From: Jannaschia sp. CCS1
GTDB taxonomy: Bacteria > Pseudomonadota > Alphaproteobacteria > Rhodobacterales > Rhodobacteraceae
Direction of reading: 5' to 3'
NCBI RefSeq assembly: GCF_000013565.1
Contig: NC_007802.1
Span: forward strand, 1,240,001 to 1,304,000
Length of the DNA stretch: 64,000 nt
The translations under genes were made by a program, and so were the position numbers. The notes under the pieces are model-generated. The model searched no databases and was not told the origin of the DNA. It worked only from the letters and a program-made list of their open reading frames with translations. Each line of letters begins with the position of its first letter. The first letter of the stretch is position 1. Positions 1-7,518 of the stretch are shown here, in pieces.

Positions 1-626
1 GCCGTGGGTTGCGGTGCGGGTTCGGCGGCGTCGATTGCTGCTGCGGCGGCTTCGATGGTGGTGTCGGCACCGTCCAGCGGGGAAGACGTGATCTCACCCG
101 CGATGGCCGATGCGGCAATGGCTGCGCCCGGAGCCGTTGCGTCAGGGGCGGCCTCGGCGGTGTCGGCCACCTCTTCCCGGCGCAGCGCTGTGACGTTCAG
201 CATCGTGGGATCGCCCGCAAGCGCGCCAATGGCGGCGGCGGCGTCCGAGGAAATCTGGAGATCCGGGCCAGGATTATCGCGCTCGCGCCGGAAGAGCGCC
301 CCAATCACGAAGCGCCCGTTTTCATCGTTGCGGATGATCACACGCTCAGGATCGGTGACGTCGGGATGTGCCACCCAGACACCACCCAGGGACGGGCGAC
401 CATCCCAAAGGCCGTCTGTCGTGACTTCGAAAACCTCGGGCGCTTCCACATCGCGTTCCACCAGGCGCGTGGCCCCGATGGGCGCCGGGCCGTCAGCGTC
501 CGCGTCGCGGGAACTGAAGAGGCCTTCGCCTTCTTCCATGCAGCCTGCGAGGGCGATCACGGGCACAAGCGCGAGGGAAAACGCGCGGATTCTGGACGTG
601 GGGCGGATTAGGGTCATGCTGCTCAT
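1..626 (-). CDS. Putative lipoprotein, 3' part beyond window
   Basis: The minus strand carries an open frame from an ATG at 626 (or 617) that stays open to base 1, so the C-terminus lies outside the window. The N-terminus is a lipoprotein signal: basic residues, a hydrophobic stretch and an LAGC lipobox with the acylated Cys at residue 29 (26 from the second ATG). The mature part begins with an acidic linker, has a globular segment near residues 50-140, and becomes an Ala/Pro/Glu-rich low-complexity stretch near the window edge. Such linkers often precede a C-terminal domain (for example SPOR) in envelope lipoproteins, but that part is not visible. Plus-strand frames here are shadows of this gene. 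Function unknown. Confidence 0.72.
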   Translation of the reverse strand, partial: MSSMTLIRPTSRIRAFSLALVPVIALAGCMEEGEGLFSSRDADADGPAPIGATRLVERDVEAPEVFEVTTDGLWDGRPSLGGVWVAHPDVTDPERVIIRNDENGRFVIGALFRRERDNPGPDLQISSDAAAAIGALAGDPTMLNVTALRREEVADTAEAAPDATAPGAAIAASAIAGEITSSPLDGADTTIEAAAAAIDAAEPAPQPT

Positions 627-888
627 CTCTGCGCTCTGTCCCCACGCGTCAGGCGCGCGGGGGGTTGTTTAAGTCTCCCGGACGTTGCCGGATTTGCGAG
701 GTTGAGGCCACGCAAACAGCGATCTGACGTTGCAGATCACACCTGTATTGACAGTGACGTTACACGAGTGATTCGCATCTGAAAAGCCGCCTTGTGCAGA
801 TGGGATGCGCAGGGTGGGTTTCAGAATCACACTTGCCACAGTATCGCGGTGCCCAGACCCGGCCCGCAGCTGAGGCGCGGACCGATGC

Positions 889-978
889 GGAGGAGTGGCA
901 GAGTGGTCGAATGCACCGGTCTTGAAAACCGGCGTGCGTGAAAGCGTACCGTGGGTTCGAATCCCACCTCCTCCGCCA
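889..978 (+). tRNA. tRNA-Ser (anticodon UGA)
   Basis: A complete class II tRNA. The acceptor strand GGAGGAG at 889-895 pairs with CTCCTCC at 968-974, followed by discriminator G and an encoded CCA at 976-978. The anticodon stem CCGGT/ACCGG encloses loop CTTGAAA, giving anticodon TGA. A long variable arm and a T-arm with GTTCGAATC follow. The 3' half of a tRNA is a common integration site, and AlpA-type remnants lie just downstream. Confidence 0.97.
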
Positions 979-1132
979 ATTTTCGTATTCAAATATCTGG
1001 ATTATAAAAAAAATACCCTGCATTTAGGTTCGGACCCACATTCAGGCCCACATTTCTAGTTTGCTTTGGCCAGTTGACGCGGCAGGTAATGGGATGTTTC
1101 GCTGCTGCTCCTTGGCGATACTGTTCGCTGAA

Positions 1133-1456
1133 ATGAAAAACATAGATCGGCGCATGGAGCCCGATTGTCCAAACTCTAGGGCAATCTTCATGCACGACTC
1201 CGTTTTCTCGAACAGTCCCGAGACAGTTCCTTCGAAATTCGACCCGTTGGCTGACGGTACTCTCCCAGGCTGTCCGCATGTTCTTGATCCAAATGACGGG
1301 TCCCTTCGCGACAGATCTCTGCGTGATGTCGATGTCGCGGAGAGATACAGCATTAATCTTACGACCGTGTGGCGCTGGGCTGCTAATCGCGCCGACGTCC
1401 CTGACCCATTTGTTGACGTTTATGAGTCGCGCTGGCGTGGTGGTGACCTTTTTTAG
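1133..1456 (+). CDS. AlpA-like HTH protein, probably a remnant
   Basis: The C-terminal part (bases 1316-1456) resembles the AlpA/MerR-like winged HTH of prophages and integrative elements: LRDVDVAERY, then a turn and TTVWRW, then PDPF and a final SRWRGGDL, matching the usual pattern of HTH, W, P-x-P, R-W and D-L. The N-terminal 60 residues are not recognisable, there is no clear ribosome binding site, and the start at 1133 is a guess. The protein ends right after the DL where family members have a few more residues. A second AlpA-like frame begins 10 bases downstream. I infer a relic of a mobile element inserted next to tRNA-Ser. Confidence 0.4.
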   Translation: MKNIDRRMEPDCPNSRAIFMHDSVFSNSPETVPSKFDPLADGTLPGCPHVLDPNDGSLRDRSLRDVDVAERYSINLTTVWRWAANRADVPDPFVDVYESRWRGGDLF

Positions 1457-1465
1457 TTTGAAGGG

Positions 1466-1963
1466 ATGCTTGACGGTTGGAGCACTGGTGCCAGCGGCGT
1501 TCCTGAAACTTTGCAAAACATGCCCCACGAGCGTTTCCTCCGCCTTGAAGTGGTCGTGCGTCGCTACACAGCTTCGACCTCCGCAATTTATCGCTGAGCA
1601 CAGACGACTTCGGATTTCCCCCCGGGGCTAATGCTCTCGACAAGGGTCAAGAGCTGGCGATTGAGCCAGTTGCTTGCGTTTGAGGCCGAATTGCCGTTTG
1701 GCGGTGATGCCTGCATTGGCCGAATGGCGTTGCCGCCCGAGCGCGAACAATTCCTGCCAGACCGAGGCCTAGCCATCCTGTTTAACAAATTGGAGCTGCA
1801 TCAGTTTTACTGTGTGGCCTGCAGATCCAAGGTCGATGCCCCGGACGCCGTCGCAAAATCGAACTTGCGAGGATTGAACGTAGAAATTGGCAGCGCCGAG
1901 TGCCCGTCCTGCGGCAATAAAATCCGAAAGTTTCAGCATGATGTATCATGCAACAGTCATTAG
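1466..1963 (+). pseudogene. AlpA-like HTH gene with in-frame stop, C-terminal zinc-ribbon-like part
   Basis: Read in one frame, this stretch encodes an AlpA-type DNA-binding protein interrupted by a single TGA at 1595-1597. Before the stop comes FLRLEVVVRRYTAS followed by SAIYR; after it come FPPG, LSTRVKSWRLS and LAFEAE. The stop sits exactly where family members have the Trp of IYRW, so a TGG to TGA change explains it. The C-terminal end (about 1800-1960) has two Cys pairs, CVAC and CPSC, in a pattern like the small DUF5679 zinc ribbon (YCVxCR..., G.CPxCG). The part after the stop could still be translated from 1631. Probably a decayed gene of an integrated element. Confidence 0.5.
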
Positions 1964-2470
1964 AGGGTCGACTCATTGGCGCCTCTGCTGACGAAGCGAT
2001 ATCGGTGTGCGGTCCCGTTCGTCGTTTTCTTGATGCCATATAACCAACCGAAAAAGCCCTCCTAGCCCCTTGCATAGGTCAATGGCACTTGCATGGCATG
2101 AAGTTGTGGAAGGGGCATGAGCGTGTTGGATGAGATCAAAACGGCATCGATCGAGTTAATGAGCCAGCACGTGCGGGCGGCGCAGGTCTTTCGTGAGCAA
2201 AGTATCCGCACCAGTGGCTTTGGCCTTAGCCTGCTCAGCTCTGACGAGCTTTGGCTTGGCCCGTGGGACTTGGATATCTGCCGGCATGCCATCGCGCCCT
2301 ACGCGTACTGGGCGGGAGGCGGACCTTCGCTGCGGTCGAAAAACAGACGGAGACGGGGAGTGGAAGCGGGCCTTCTTGTTTCCAGTATCCATACAGAATC
2401 GCCAGTTTGGGTCGCTGTCTGAGGAGGGGTACCGGTCTGCCCGCGTTGAAACTCTAAAACAAAACTCTTG
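1964..2470. other. Intergenic stretch, one doubtful small frame
   Basis: No gene is supported here. A frame at 2117-2422 (plus) would encode 101 residues beginning MSVLDEIKTASIELMSQ, with an AAGGGG close before its ATG, but it has no recognisable domain and runs into the lacI-type promoter region. It may be another fragment of the element beside tRNA-Ser. Confidence 0.3.
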
Positions 2471-2486
2471 CCGAAACCGGTTTCGG
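2471..2486. promoter_or_regulatory. LacI-family operator (perfect palindrome)
   Basis: CCGAAACCGGTTTCGG is a perfect 16-base palindrome with the central CG typical of LacI/GalR operators. It lies 33 bases before the GTG start of the LacI-type gene, so autoregulation is likely. I do not see an equally good copy before the binding-protein gene at 3620, which may be read from the same promoter. Confidence 0.8.
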
Positions 2487-2519
2487 TTCGCACTCTCGAT
2501 TTTGGGAGGACAAGTTTCG

Positions 2520-3578
2520 GTGGCAGCGCTTGCTCAACTGACGGAGCGAACCGCGCGAGATCGTGTTACGATTTCGCACATGGCGGATGCTCTCGGCGTG
2601 ACCAAGTCCACTGTGTCGCGCGCGATGAACGGCTACCCTGACATCTCCGAAGCGACACAGTTGCGGGTCAAGCGCATGGCCGAAAAAATGGGCTATCAGC
2701 CCCTTAGTCATGCGCAGGCGATCAAGACGGGGCGGGCGCGTTCCCTCGGCCTCGTGCTTCAGTTTTCAGACCACGACGCCCAACGTCCGTTTCTGGCGGA
2801 GTTTCTTGCCGGGTTGTCGGCCGGAGCACATACCGATGGCTGGACGTTAACGGTTGCAGCGGCCGACGGCCACGATGAGTTGATCGAAACGTTTCGTGCC
2901 ATATTGCGCGACGGAAAGGCCGATGGGTTTATTCTGCCACGGGCTATGTCGACTGATCCCCGGGTGTATCTGCTGCGAGATGCGGGCGTTCCATTCGTTC
3001 TGTTTGGACGGCAAGACAAAGAAGAGGGCTGCGCCTGGTTCGACGTTCTGGGCGAAGAGGCGATGTGCGATGCTGTGCTGCATTTAGCAACGCTGGGCCA
3101 TCGCCGCATCGGGTTTATCAATGGTGGTCTGCAATATGCCTATGCCCGTCTGCGGGCTGCTGGTTTCGCGGATGGGATGCAGATTGCCGGGCTTGAGATG
3201 GACGACAGCCTCATCGCTGATGATGCGATGACGATGGAGAGCGGAGCAGTGGCGGCGGCGCGAATTCTCGACACGACCAACCCGCCGACTGCGTTGGTCT
3301 GCGCCGTTGATTTCGCCGCTCTTGGCGCATACCGCGCTGCCGCAGACAGGGGGATAATCATTGGCCGGGATCTGTCGATCATTGGCTATGACGGCATCCC
3401 TGAGGGGGCCTTTGCCCACCCCCCGCTGACAACATTCGCGGTGGATAACCGTGCTGCTGGTTTCGCGCTGGCAACGTTACTGATCCAGCGCATCAAGGGC
3501 GAACCCCTCGAAACACTGCGGAGACTAGTTCCCGCCACCTTTGTGGAACGCGCGTCCACGGGACCAGCCAAGGCATGA
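2520..3578 (+). CDS. LacI-family transcriptional regulator
   Basis: A 352-residue LacI/GalR regulator. The N-terminal HTH (about residues 17-65) shows VTISHMADALGVTKSTVSRA and the hinge region, followed by a periplasmic-binding-protein-like effector domain with typical GLVLQFSDHD, LGHRRIGFI and LSIIGYDG segments. I chose the GTG at 2520 because GGGAGGA lies 9 bases upstream and the HTH then begins at the usual distance from the N-terminus; the open frame itself extends further upstream without homology. The gene precedes a carbohydrate ABC operon and has a palindromic operator in its promoter. It probably represses the operon until the imported sugar or a derivative binds. Confidence 0.93.
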   Translation: MAALAQLTERTARDRVTISHMADALGVTKSTVSRAMNGYPDISEATQLRVKRMAEKMGYQPLSHAQAIKTGRARSLGLVLQFSDHDAQRPFLAEFLAGLSAGAHTDGWTLTVAAADGHDELIETFRAILRDGKADGFILPRAMSTDPRVYLLRDAGVPFVLFGRQDKEEGCAWFDVLGEEAMCDAVLHLATLGHRRIGFINGGLQYAYARLRAAGFADGMQIAGLEMDDSLIADDAMTMESGAVAAARILDTTNPPTALVCAVDFAALGAYRAAADRGIIIGRDLSIIGYDGIPEGAFAHPPLTTFAVDNRAAGFALATLLIQRIKGEPLETLRRLVPATFVERASTGPAKA

Positions 3579-3619
3579 AAGCAACTGGTTTAAAAATGAC
3601 TTCAATGGGAGGAAGATAA

Positions 3620-4972
3620 ATGAAACTCAAGACAAAATCACTCATGCGGACCGGCGTGGCGATGGCGTTGATCCTGTCGGCTGCCTCAGCTCAGGCAGAG
3701 GATCTGCGGTTCTGGACCACTGAAGAGCAGCCCGAGCGTCTGGCACTTCAGGAAGAGATGGCCGCTGCCTTCGCCGCCGCCTCGGGTCATACGGTCCAGG
3801 TTATTCCGGTAACGGAAACCGATTTGGGCACACGGGCCACTGCTGCATATGCGGCCGGAGATTTGCCGGACATCATTTATCATCCGCTGCAATATGCCGG
3901 TCCATGGGCGGATGCTGGTATCCTGGATATTGATGCCGCGACCGATGTGATCGAAGTACTGGGGGCGGGAACGTTCGCATCAGGTGCGCTGGACATGGCG
4001 GCTGTCGACGGTGGCTATGCGTCCGTTCCGGTGGATGGCTGGACACAGATGATCGTCTATCGCGCCGATCTTTTCGAGGATGCGGGCCTTGAGCCGCCAA
4101 ATTCTTACGCAAATGTGCTGGCTGCAGTAGAGGCGCTTCATAACCCGCCAGAGATGTACGGTTTTGTCGCGGCGACCAAGATTGACGAGAACTTCATGAG
4201 CCAGGTTCTGGAACATGTCTTCCTCGCCAATGGCGTATCTCCTGTCGGACCTGATGGCGTGCAGGAACTGGACGAAGCCGCCACCATCGAGGTGTTGGAA
4301 TTCTACCGCGCCATCGCAGAAGCATCACCACCTGGCGATCTTTATTGGGACCAGTCGCGCACGCTTTATTTCAGCGGCAACGCGGCGATGATCATCTGGT
4401 CGCCGTTCATCCTGGACGAGCTTGCAGGCCTCCGCGACAGTGCCCCGCCCACCATCAATGATGACCCGACCTCCAGCGATCTTGCAGCGGCAACCGGTAT
4501 TGTGACGAACTTTTCCGGCCCTTCCAATCCGGACGGCGCTGCGTGGGGAGATGTCCGGTATTTCGGCATCACCACTGATGCGGCCACGGACGCAGCGATG
4601 GAGTTTGTGACGTATTCGATGAACGAGGGATATGGCGCCACCCTGGCGATTGCGCCTGAAGGAAAATTCCCCGTCCGTCGCGGCACAGAAGAGAACCCGA
4701 CCGAGTTCACGGATCTTTGGGCCACGCTTGATGTCGGCGTCGATCGACGCGCGCCTCTGGGTGACCTTTATGAACAATCGATGATCGACGAAATTGTCGG
4801 TGGTCTGGATGTGGCACAGCGTTGGGGTGTTGCGGAGGGTCAGTTGACCCTTGCGTCCACGATCATCAACTCGCAAGTCATTAATCGTCTGGTGCGCGAG
4901 TACCTTGATGGTGAGCGAGATGCGCCTGCGACGGTTGCGGCCCTGAACGAGGCCATCGCGGCGGTTGAATAA
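3620..4972 (+). CDS. Carbohydrate ABC transporter substrate-binding protein (family 1)
   Basis: Encodes 450 residues with a Sec signal peptide (MKLKTKS, hydrophobic core, cleavage near AQA-ED at residues 25-28). The mature protein begins LRFWTTEEQPER, followed by an extended solute-binding fold of the MalE/UgpB cluster, including the GDLPDIIYH and VPVDGWTQMIVYR segments seen in sugar-binding family 1 proteins. A strong ribosome binding site, GGGAGGA, precedes the ATG. It is the first structural gene of the operon and is separated from the permease gene by a stem-loop, a usual arrangement that gives the binding protein a higher level. The ligand is not evident from sequence; the hydrolase in the operon suggests a glycoside. 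Confidence 0.92.
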   Translation: MKLKTKSLMRTGVAMALILSAASAQAEDLRFWTTEEQPERLALQEEMAAAFAAASGHTVQVIPVTETDLGTRATAAYAAGDLPDIIYHPLQYAGPWADAGILDIDAATDVIEVLGAGTFASGALDMAAVDGGYASVPVDGWTQMIVYRADLFEDAGLEPPNSYANVLAAVEALHNPPEMYGFVAATKIDENFMSQVLEHVFLANGVSPVGPDGVQELDEAATIEVLEFYRAIAEASPPGDLYWDQSRTLYFSGNAAMIIWSPFILDELAGLRDSAPPTINDDPTSSDLAAATGIVTNFSGPSNPDGAAWGDVRYFGITTDAATDAAMEFVTYSMNEGYGATLAIAPEGKFPVRRGTEENPTEFTDLWATLDVGVDRRAPLGDLYEQSMIDEIVGGLDVAQRWGVAEGQLTLASTIINSQVINRLVREYLDGERDAPATVAALNEAIAAVE

Positions 4973-4982
4973 TCTAACATCC

Positions 4983-5012
4983 GGTGGAGCGCTTATGTCT
5001 GCGCGCTCCACC
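4983..5012 (+). promoter_or_regulatory. Intercistronic stem-loop after binding-protein gene
   Basis: GGTGGAGCGC and GCGCTCCACC form a perfect 10-bp stem around a 10-base loop, 10 bases after the binding-protein stop codon. There is no T-run, so it is more likely an mRNA-stabilising or attenuating hairpin than a full terminator. Confidence 0.7.
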
Positions 5013-5058
5013 ACCCCAAATCTTTCATTCGCACTAATGTTCGGGAGCTCTGAAAGCT

Positions 5059-6303
5059 ATGGCGGACGTTCATCCACCATCTGGCACCGGCCCACTTGCC
5101 AAGCGTGAAGCGCGTCTGGCCTGGGGATTACTGCTTCCGACGATAACGGCAGTCGCCATTGTGGTGGTCTTGCCGCTTCTCGCGATCTTTTGGATTTCCT
5201 TCAAACCTGTGTCGCTGTCAGATTTGCGAGCGCCCGAAGCGGTTGTCCGTGAGGATTTTCGCGGCGGCCCGGAGATCGCCGGCGATGAAGCAACGATCCG
5301 CTACCGGTTGCGCAATTCCTCGCAGGACAGACCTATACTTAACGTTTCGTTCATCGATACGTTGCCAGAGGGTCTGAGCGCGCAATCGCTGGACGAGCGA
5401 TGTGTCCTGGACGGCCGAAACCTATCCTGTGTCTTTGGTGACTGGGAACCGGGGTTCCGTGACACGCTGACCATTCCGGTCGTGGTGGCGCAGGCTTATT
5501 TCGATAACGATGAGCGCCCGCGCGACAGTGATGCCCAGATTGTTGGGCAATCCTCCAATGTGCTCACCAACGACGAATTCACGCTGCAGAACTTCGCGCG
5601 AATTTTCAACGGAGATGAGTTTTTTGAGGTTCTGTGGGTCACGCTGTTCTACACCGTTTTCGGCACAATAGGCGCGCTCCTGGTTGGTCTGTTTGCGGCG
5701 CTGTTGCTGAACAAATCGTTCAAAGGCCAGGGCATCCTCCGCGGACTTTACCTGTTTCCATACGTGGCACCGGTGATTGCCGTGGCCTTTGCCTGGTTGA
5801 TCCTGTTCGATCCTTTTTCCGGCTCGGTCAATGCGCTGCTGGTGCAAATGGGTGTGTCCACAGAGGCCATAAACTTCTTTGGAGAGCGCCCCTTGGCGCT
5901 GATCATGGTGACGATATTTGAGATCTGGCGCTATTTCCCTTTGTCGTTTCTGTTCATCCTAGCGCGGATGCAAAGTATCGATACGGATATGTACGAAGCC
6001 GCTGACATGGACGGCGCGTCGCCGTTTCAGCAATTTTGGTATCTCAGTGTGCCACAATTGCTTGGCATACTCAGTGTTTTGTTCCTGCTCCGCTTCATTT
6101 GGACGTTCAACAAATTCGATGACATCTTTCTTCTGACGGGCGGCAATGCGGGCACCCGGACCCTGACGGTGAATGTCTATGAACAGGCATTCGCGATTTC
6201 CAATATCGGTGCGGGCGCGGCTGTTGCCGTTGTGATCTTCGGATGCCTGCTGATGTTCTCGATCGTCTTCCTCAAATACATCAGCCGGGAGGAGGGTTTA
6301 TGA
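5059..6303 (+). CDS. ABC sugar permease (MalF/UgpA type) with DUF11-like periplasmic insert
   Basis: A 414-residue inner-membrane permease. TM1 is at about residues 21-47, followed by a long periplasmic segment (about 50-180) and then the usual core of five helices with the EAA loop (YEAADMDGASPFQQF). The insert is unusual: residues 75-143 look like a DUF11-type beta-sandwich (IRYRLRNSS, IDTLPEGL, paired Cys 115 and 124, DWEPGFRDTLTIPV). Family members without an insert are about 290-310 residues. The position matches the P2 loop of MalF, which contacts the binding protein, but the fold seems different. The gene overlaps the next permease gene by ATGA. Confidence 0.9.
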   Translation: MADVHPPSGTGPLAKREARLAWGLLLPTITAVAIVVVLPLLAIFWISFKPVSLSDLRAPEAVVREDFRGGPEIAGDEATIRYRLRNSSQDRPILNVSFIDTLPEGLSAQSLDERCVLDGRNLSCVFGDWEPGFRDTLTIPVVVAQAYFDNDERPRDSDAQIVGQSSNVLTNDEFTLQNFARIFNGDEFFEVLWVTLFYTVFGTIGALLVGLFAALLLNKSFKGQGILRGLYLFPYVAPVIAVAFAWLILFDPFSGSVNALLVQMGVSTEAINFFGERPLALIMVTIFEIWRYFPLSFLFILARMQSIDTDMYEAADMDGASPFQQFWYLSVPQLLGILSVLFLLRFIWTFNKFDDIFLLTGGNAGTRTLTVNVYEQAFAISNIGAGAAVAVVIFGCLLMFSIVFLKYISREEGL

Positions 6304-7514
6304 GCATGATCCGACGAGGGTTCGTGACAGGCCCTGTACTGGGCGCGCTGTGGATGGTTGTTCTATCGGTTACGGTGGCGGTCGCGATGTCCTTCGCAAC
6401 AGGGGACGCCTTTCGCCCAAGTATATTGCTGTCATTGCTGTGGGGCGCGCTTGGGGGGGCCGCGGTTGTTTTCTTTCCGCGCTCCTTGCTTGTGCAGGCG
6501 GGACTCTTCGTCGTGACTGCGGCGCTGGTACTGGCGGGTATTGGCGCATTGCAAACGGGGGTATCCACCGGTCCGTTTGCGCGTCTGATTGGGGCCGCGC
6601 TTTTGGCGGGAACGTTTGCGGTTTCGCTATTGCCAATCCTGAAGGAGGTGGTGCCAGGCGCTTTGAACCGACACGAGTTTGAAGGTGCAGTGATCCGTTT
6701 CCTTACCGGGTTCGGATATATCTTTTTCACAGCGATCGTGCTGATCCCCTTCTACGTGATGGTCATGACCAGCCTGAAAAACCAGTCGCAGCTAATCCAG
6801 AATCCGCTGGATTTCTCCATTGATTTTTCGCAGGGCGCAGATCTGTTTCGCTCATACGGCGAGTTGTTCAGAGACTTCAACTTCGGCACCTATCTGTTGA
6901 ACTCCTTCTTCATCTCGGTTCTGACCGTTTTCATCACCCTGGCCTTTGCCATCCCCGGCGCCTACGCGGTGGCGCGCCTGCGGTTCCGGGGACAGGCGGC
7001 GTTTTCGCGGTCTATCCTGTTGATCTACATGGTGCCGATGATCGTGCTGGCGCTGCCGATCTACATCGCCTTTTCGATGACCGGTCTGCGCAACTCCTTC
7101 GTCGGGATCGTCATGATCTATCCCGTCACGACCATCCCCGTAGCGCTCTACATGTTGCAGGGATACTTTCGGGGGCTGCCGTCAGAGATAGAAGAAGCTG
7201 GGTTGATGGACGGTCTCAGCAGGTTGGCGGTGATCTGGAAGATCACGCTGCCATTGTCCTTGCCGGCGCTGGCATCGGTATCGCTTTATGTCTTCATGAT
7301 TGCGTGGAACGAGTTCCTGCTGGCGTTCATGTTGCTGGATGACCCCACACGTTTCACGCTGACGCGCGGCATCGCCGCCCTCAACTCCTCTGAAATTCCA
7401 CGCCAACATTTGATGGCGGGTTCTGTGATTGCGACCGTTCCGATTATGGCGCTGTTTCTGGGATTGGAAAAATTCATGACCAAGGGCCTGACGGCGGGTT
7501 CGGTCAAAGGATAA
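6300..7514 (+). CDS. ABC sugar permease (MalG/UgpE type) with N-terminal membrane extension
   Basis: A 404-residue permease. Residues from about 145 onward are a standard MalG-type domain: a long TM with IVLIPFYVMVMTSLK, NSFFISVLTVFITL, EAA loop (IEEAGLMDGLSRLAVIWKIT), and a C-terminal helix ending GLTAGSVKG. Before this lies an extra hydrophobic region of about 130 residues with roughly four predicted helices, not normally present in permeases of about 280 residues. The ATG at 6300 overlaps the preceding stop, which supports this start and hence the extension as real coding sequence. Forms the transmembrane pore with the 5059-6303 product. Confidence 0.9.
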   Translation: MSMIRRGFVTGPVLGALWMVVLSVTVAVAMSFATGDAFRPSILLSLLWGALGGAAVVFFPRSLLVQAGLFVVTAALVLAGIGALQTGVSTGPFARLIGAALLAGTFAVSLLPILKEVVPGALNRHEFEGAVIRFLTGFGYIFFTAIVLIPFYVMVMTSLKNQSQLIQNPLDFSIDFSQGADLFRSYGELFRDFNFGTYLLNSFFISVLTVFITLAFAIPGAYAVARLRFRGQAAFSRSILLIYMVPMIVLALPIYIAFSMTGLRNSFVGIVMIYPVTTIPVALYMLQGYFRGLPSEIEEAGLMDGLSRLAVIWKITLPLSLPALASVSLYVFMIAWNEFLLAFMLLDDPTRFTLTRGIAALNSSEIPRQHLMAGSVIATVPIMALFLGLEKFMTKGLTAGSVKG

Positions 7515-7518
7515 CGAT

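Noticed and set aside
4-672. Plus-strand frames at the left edge
   Set aside because: They are Ala/Ser/Arg-rich shadows of the minus-strand lipoprotein gene, which has a proper signal peptide and lipobox.
669-992. Minus-strand frame beginning MNTKIGGGGGIRTHGTLS
   Set aside because: It is the antisense translation of tRNA-Ser, a well-known spurious protein in databases.
1595-1597. TGA in the AlpA-like gene as a selenocysteine codon
   Set aside because: The position is a conserved Trp in the family and no SECIS-like hairpin is seen; a nonsense mutation is simpler.
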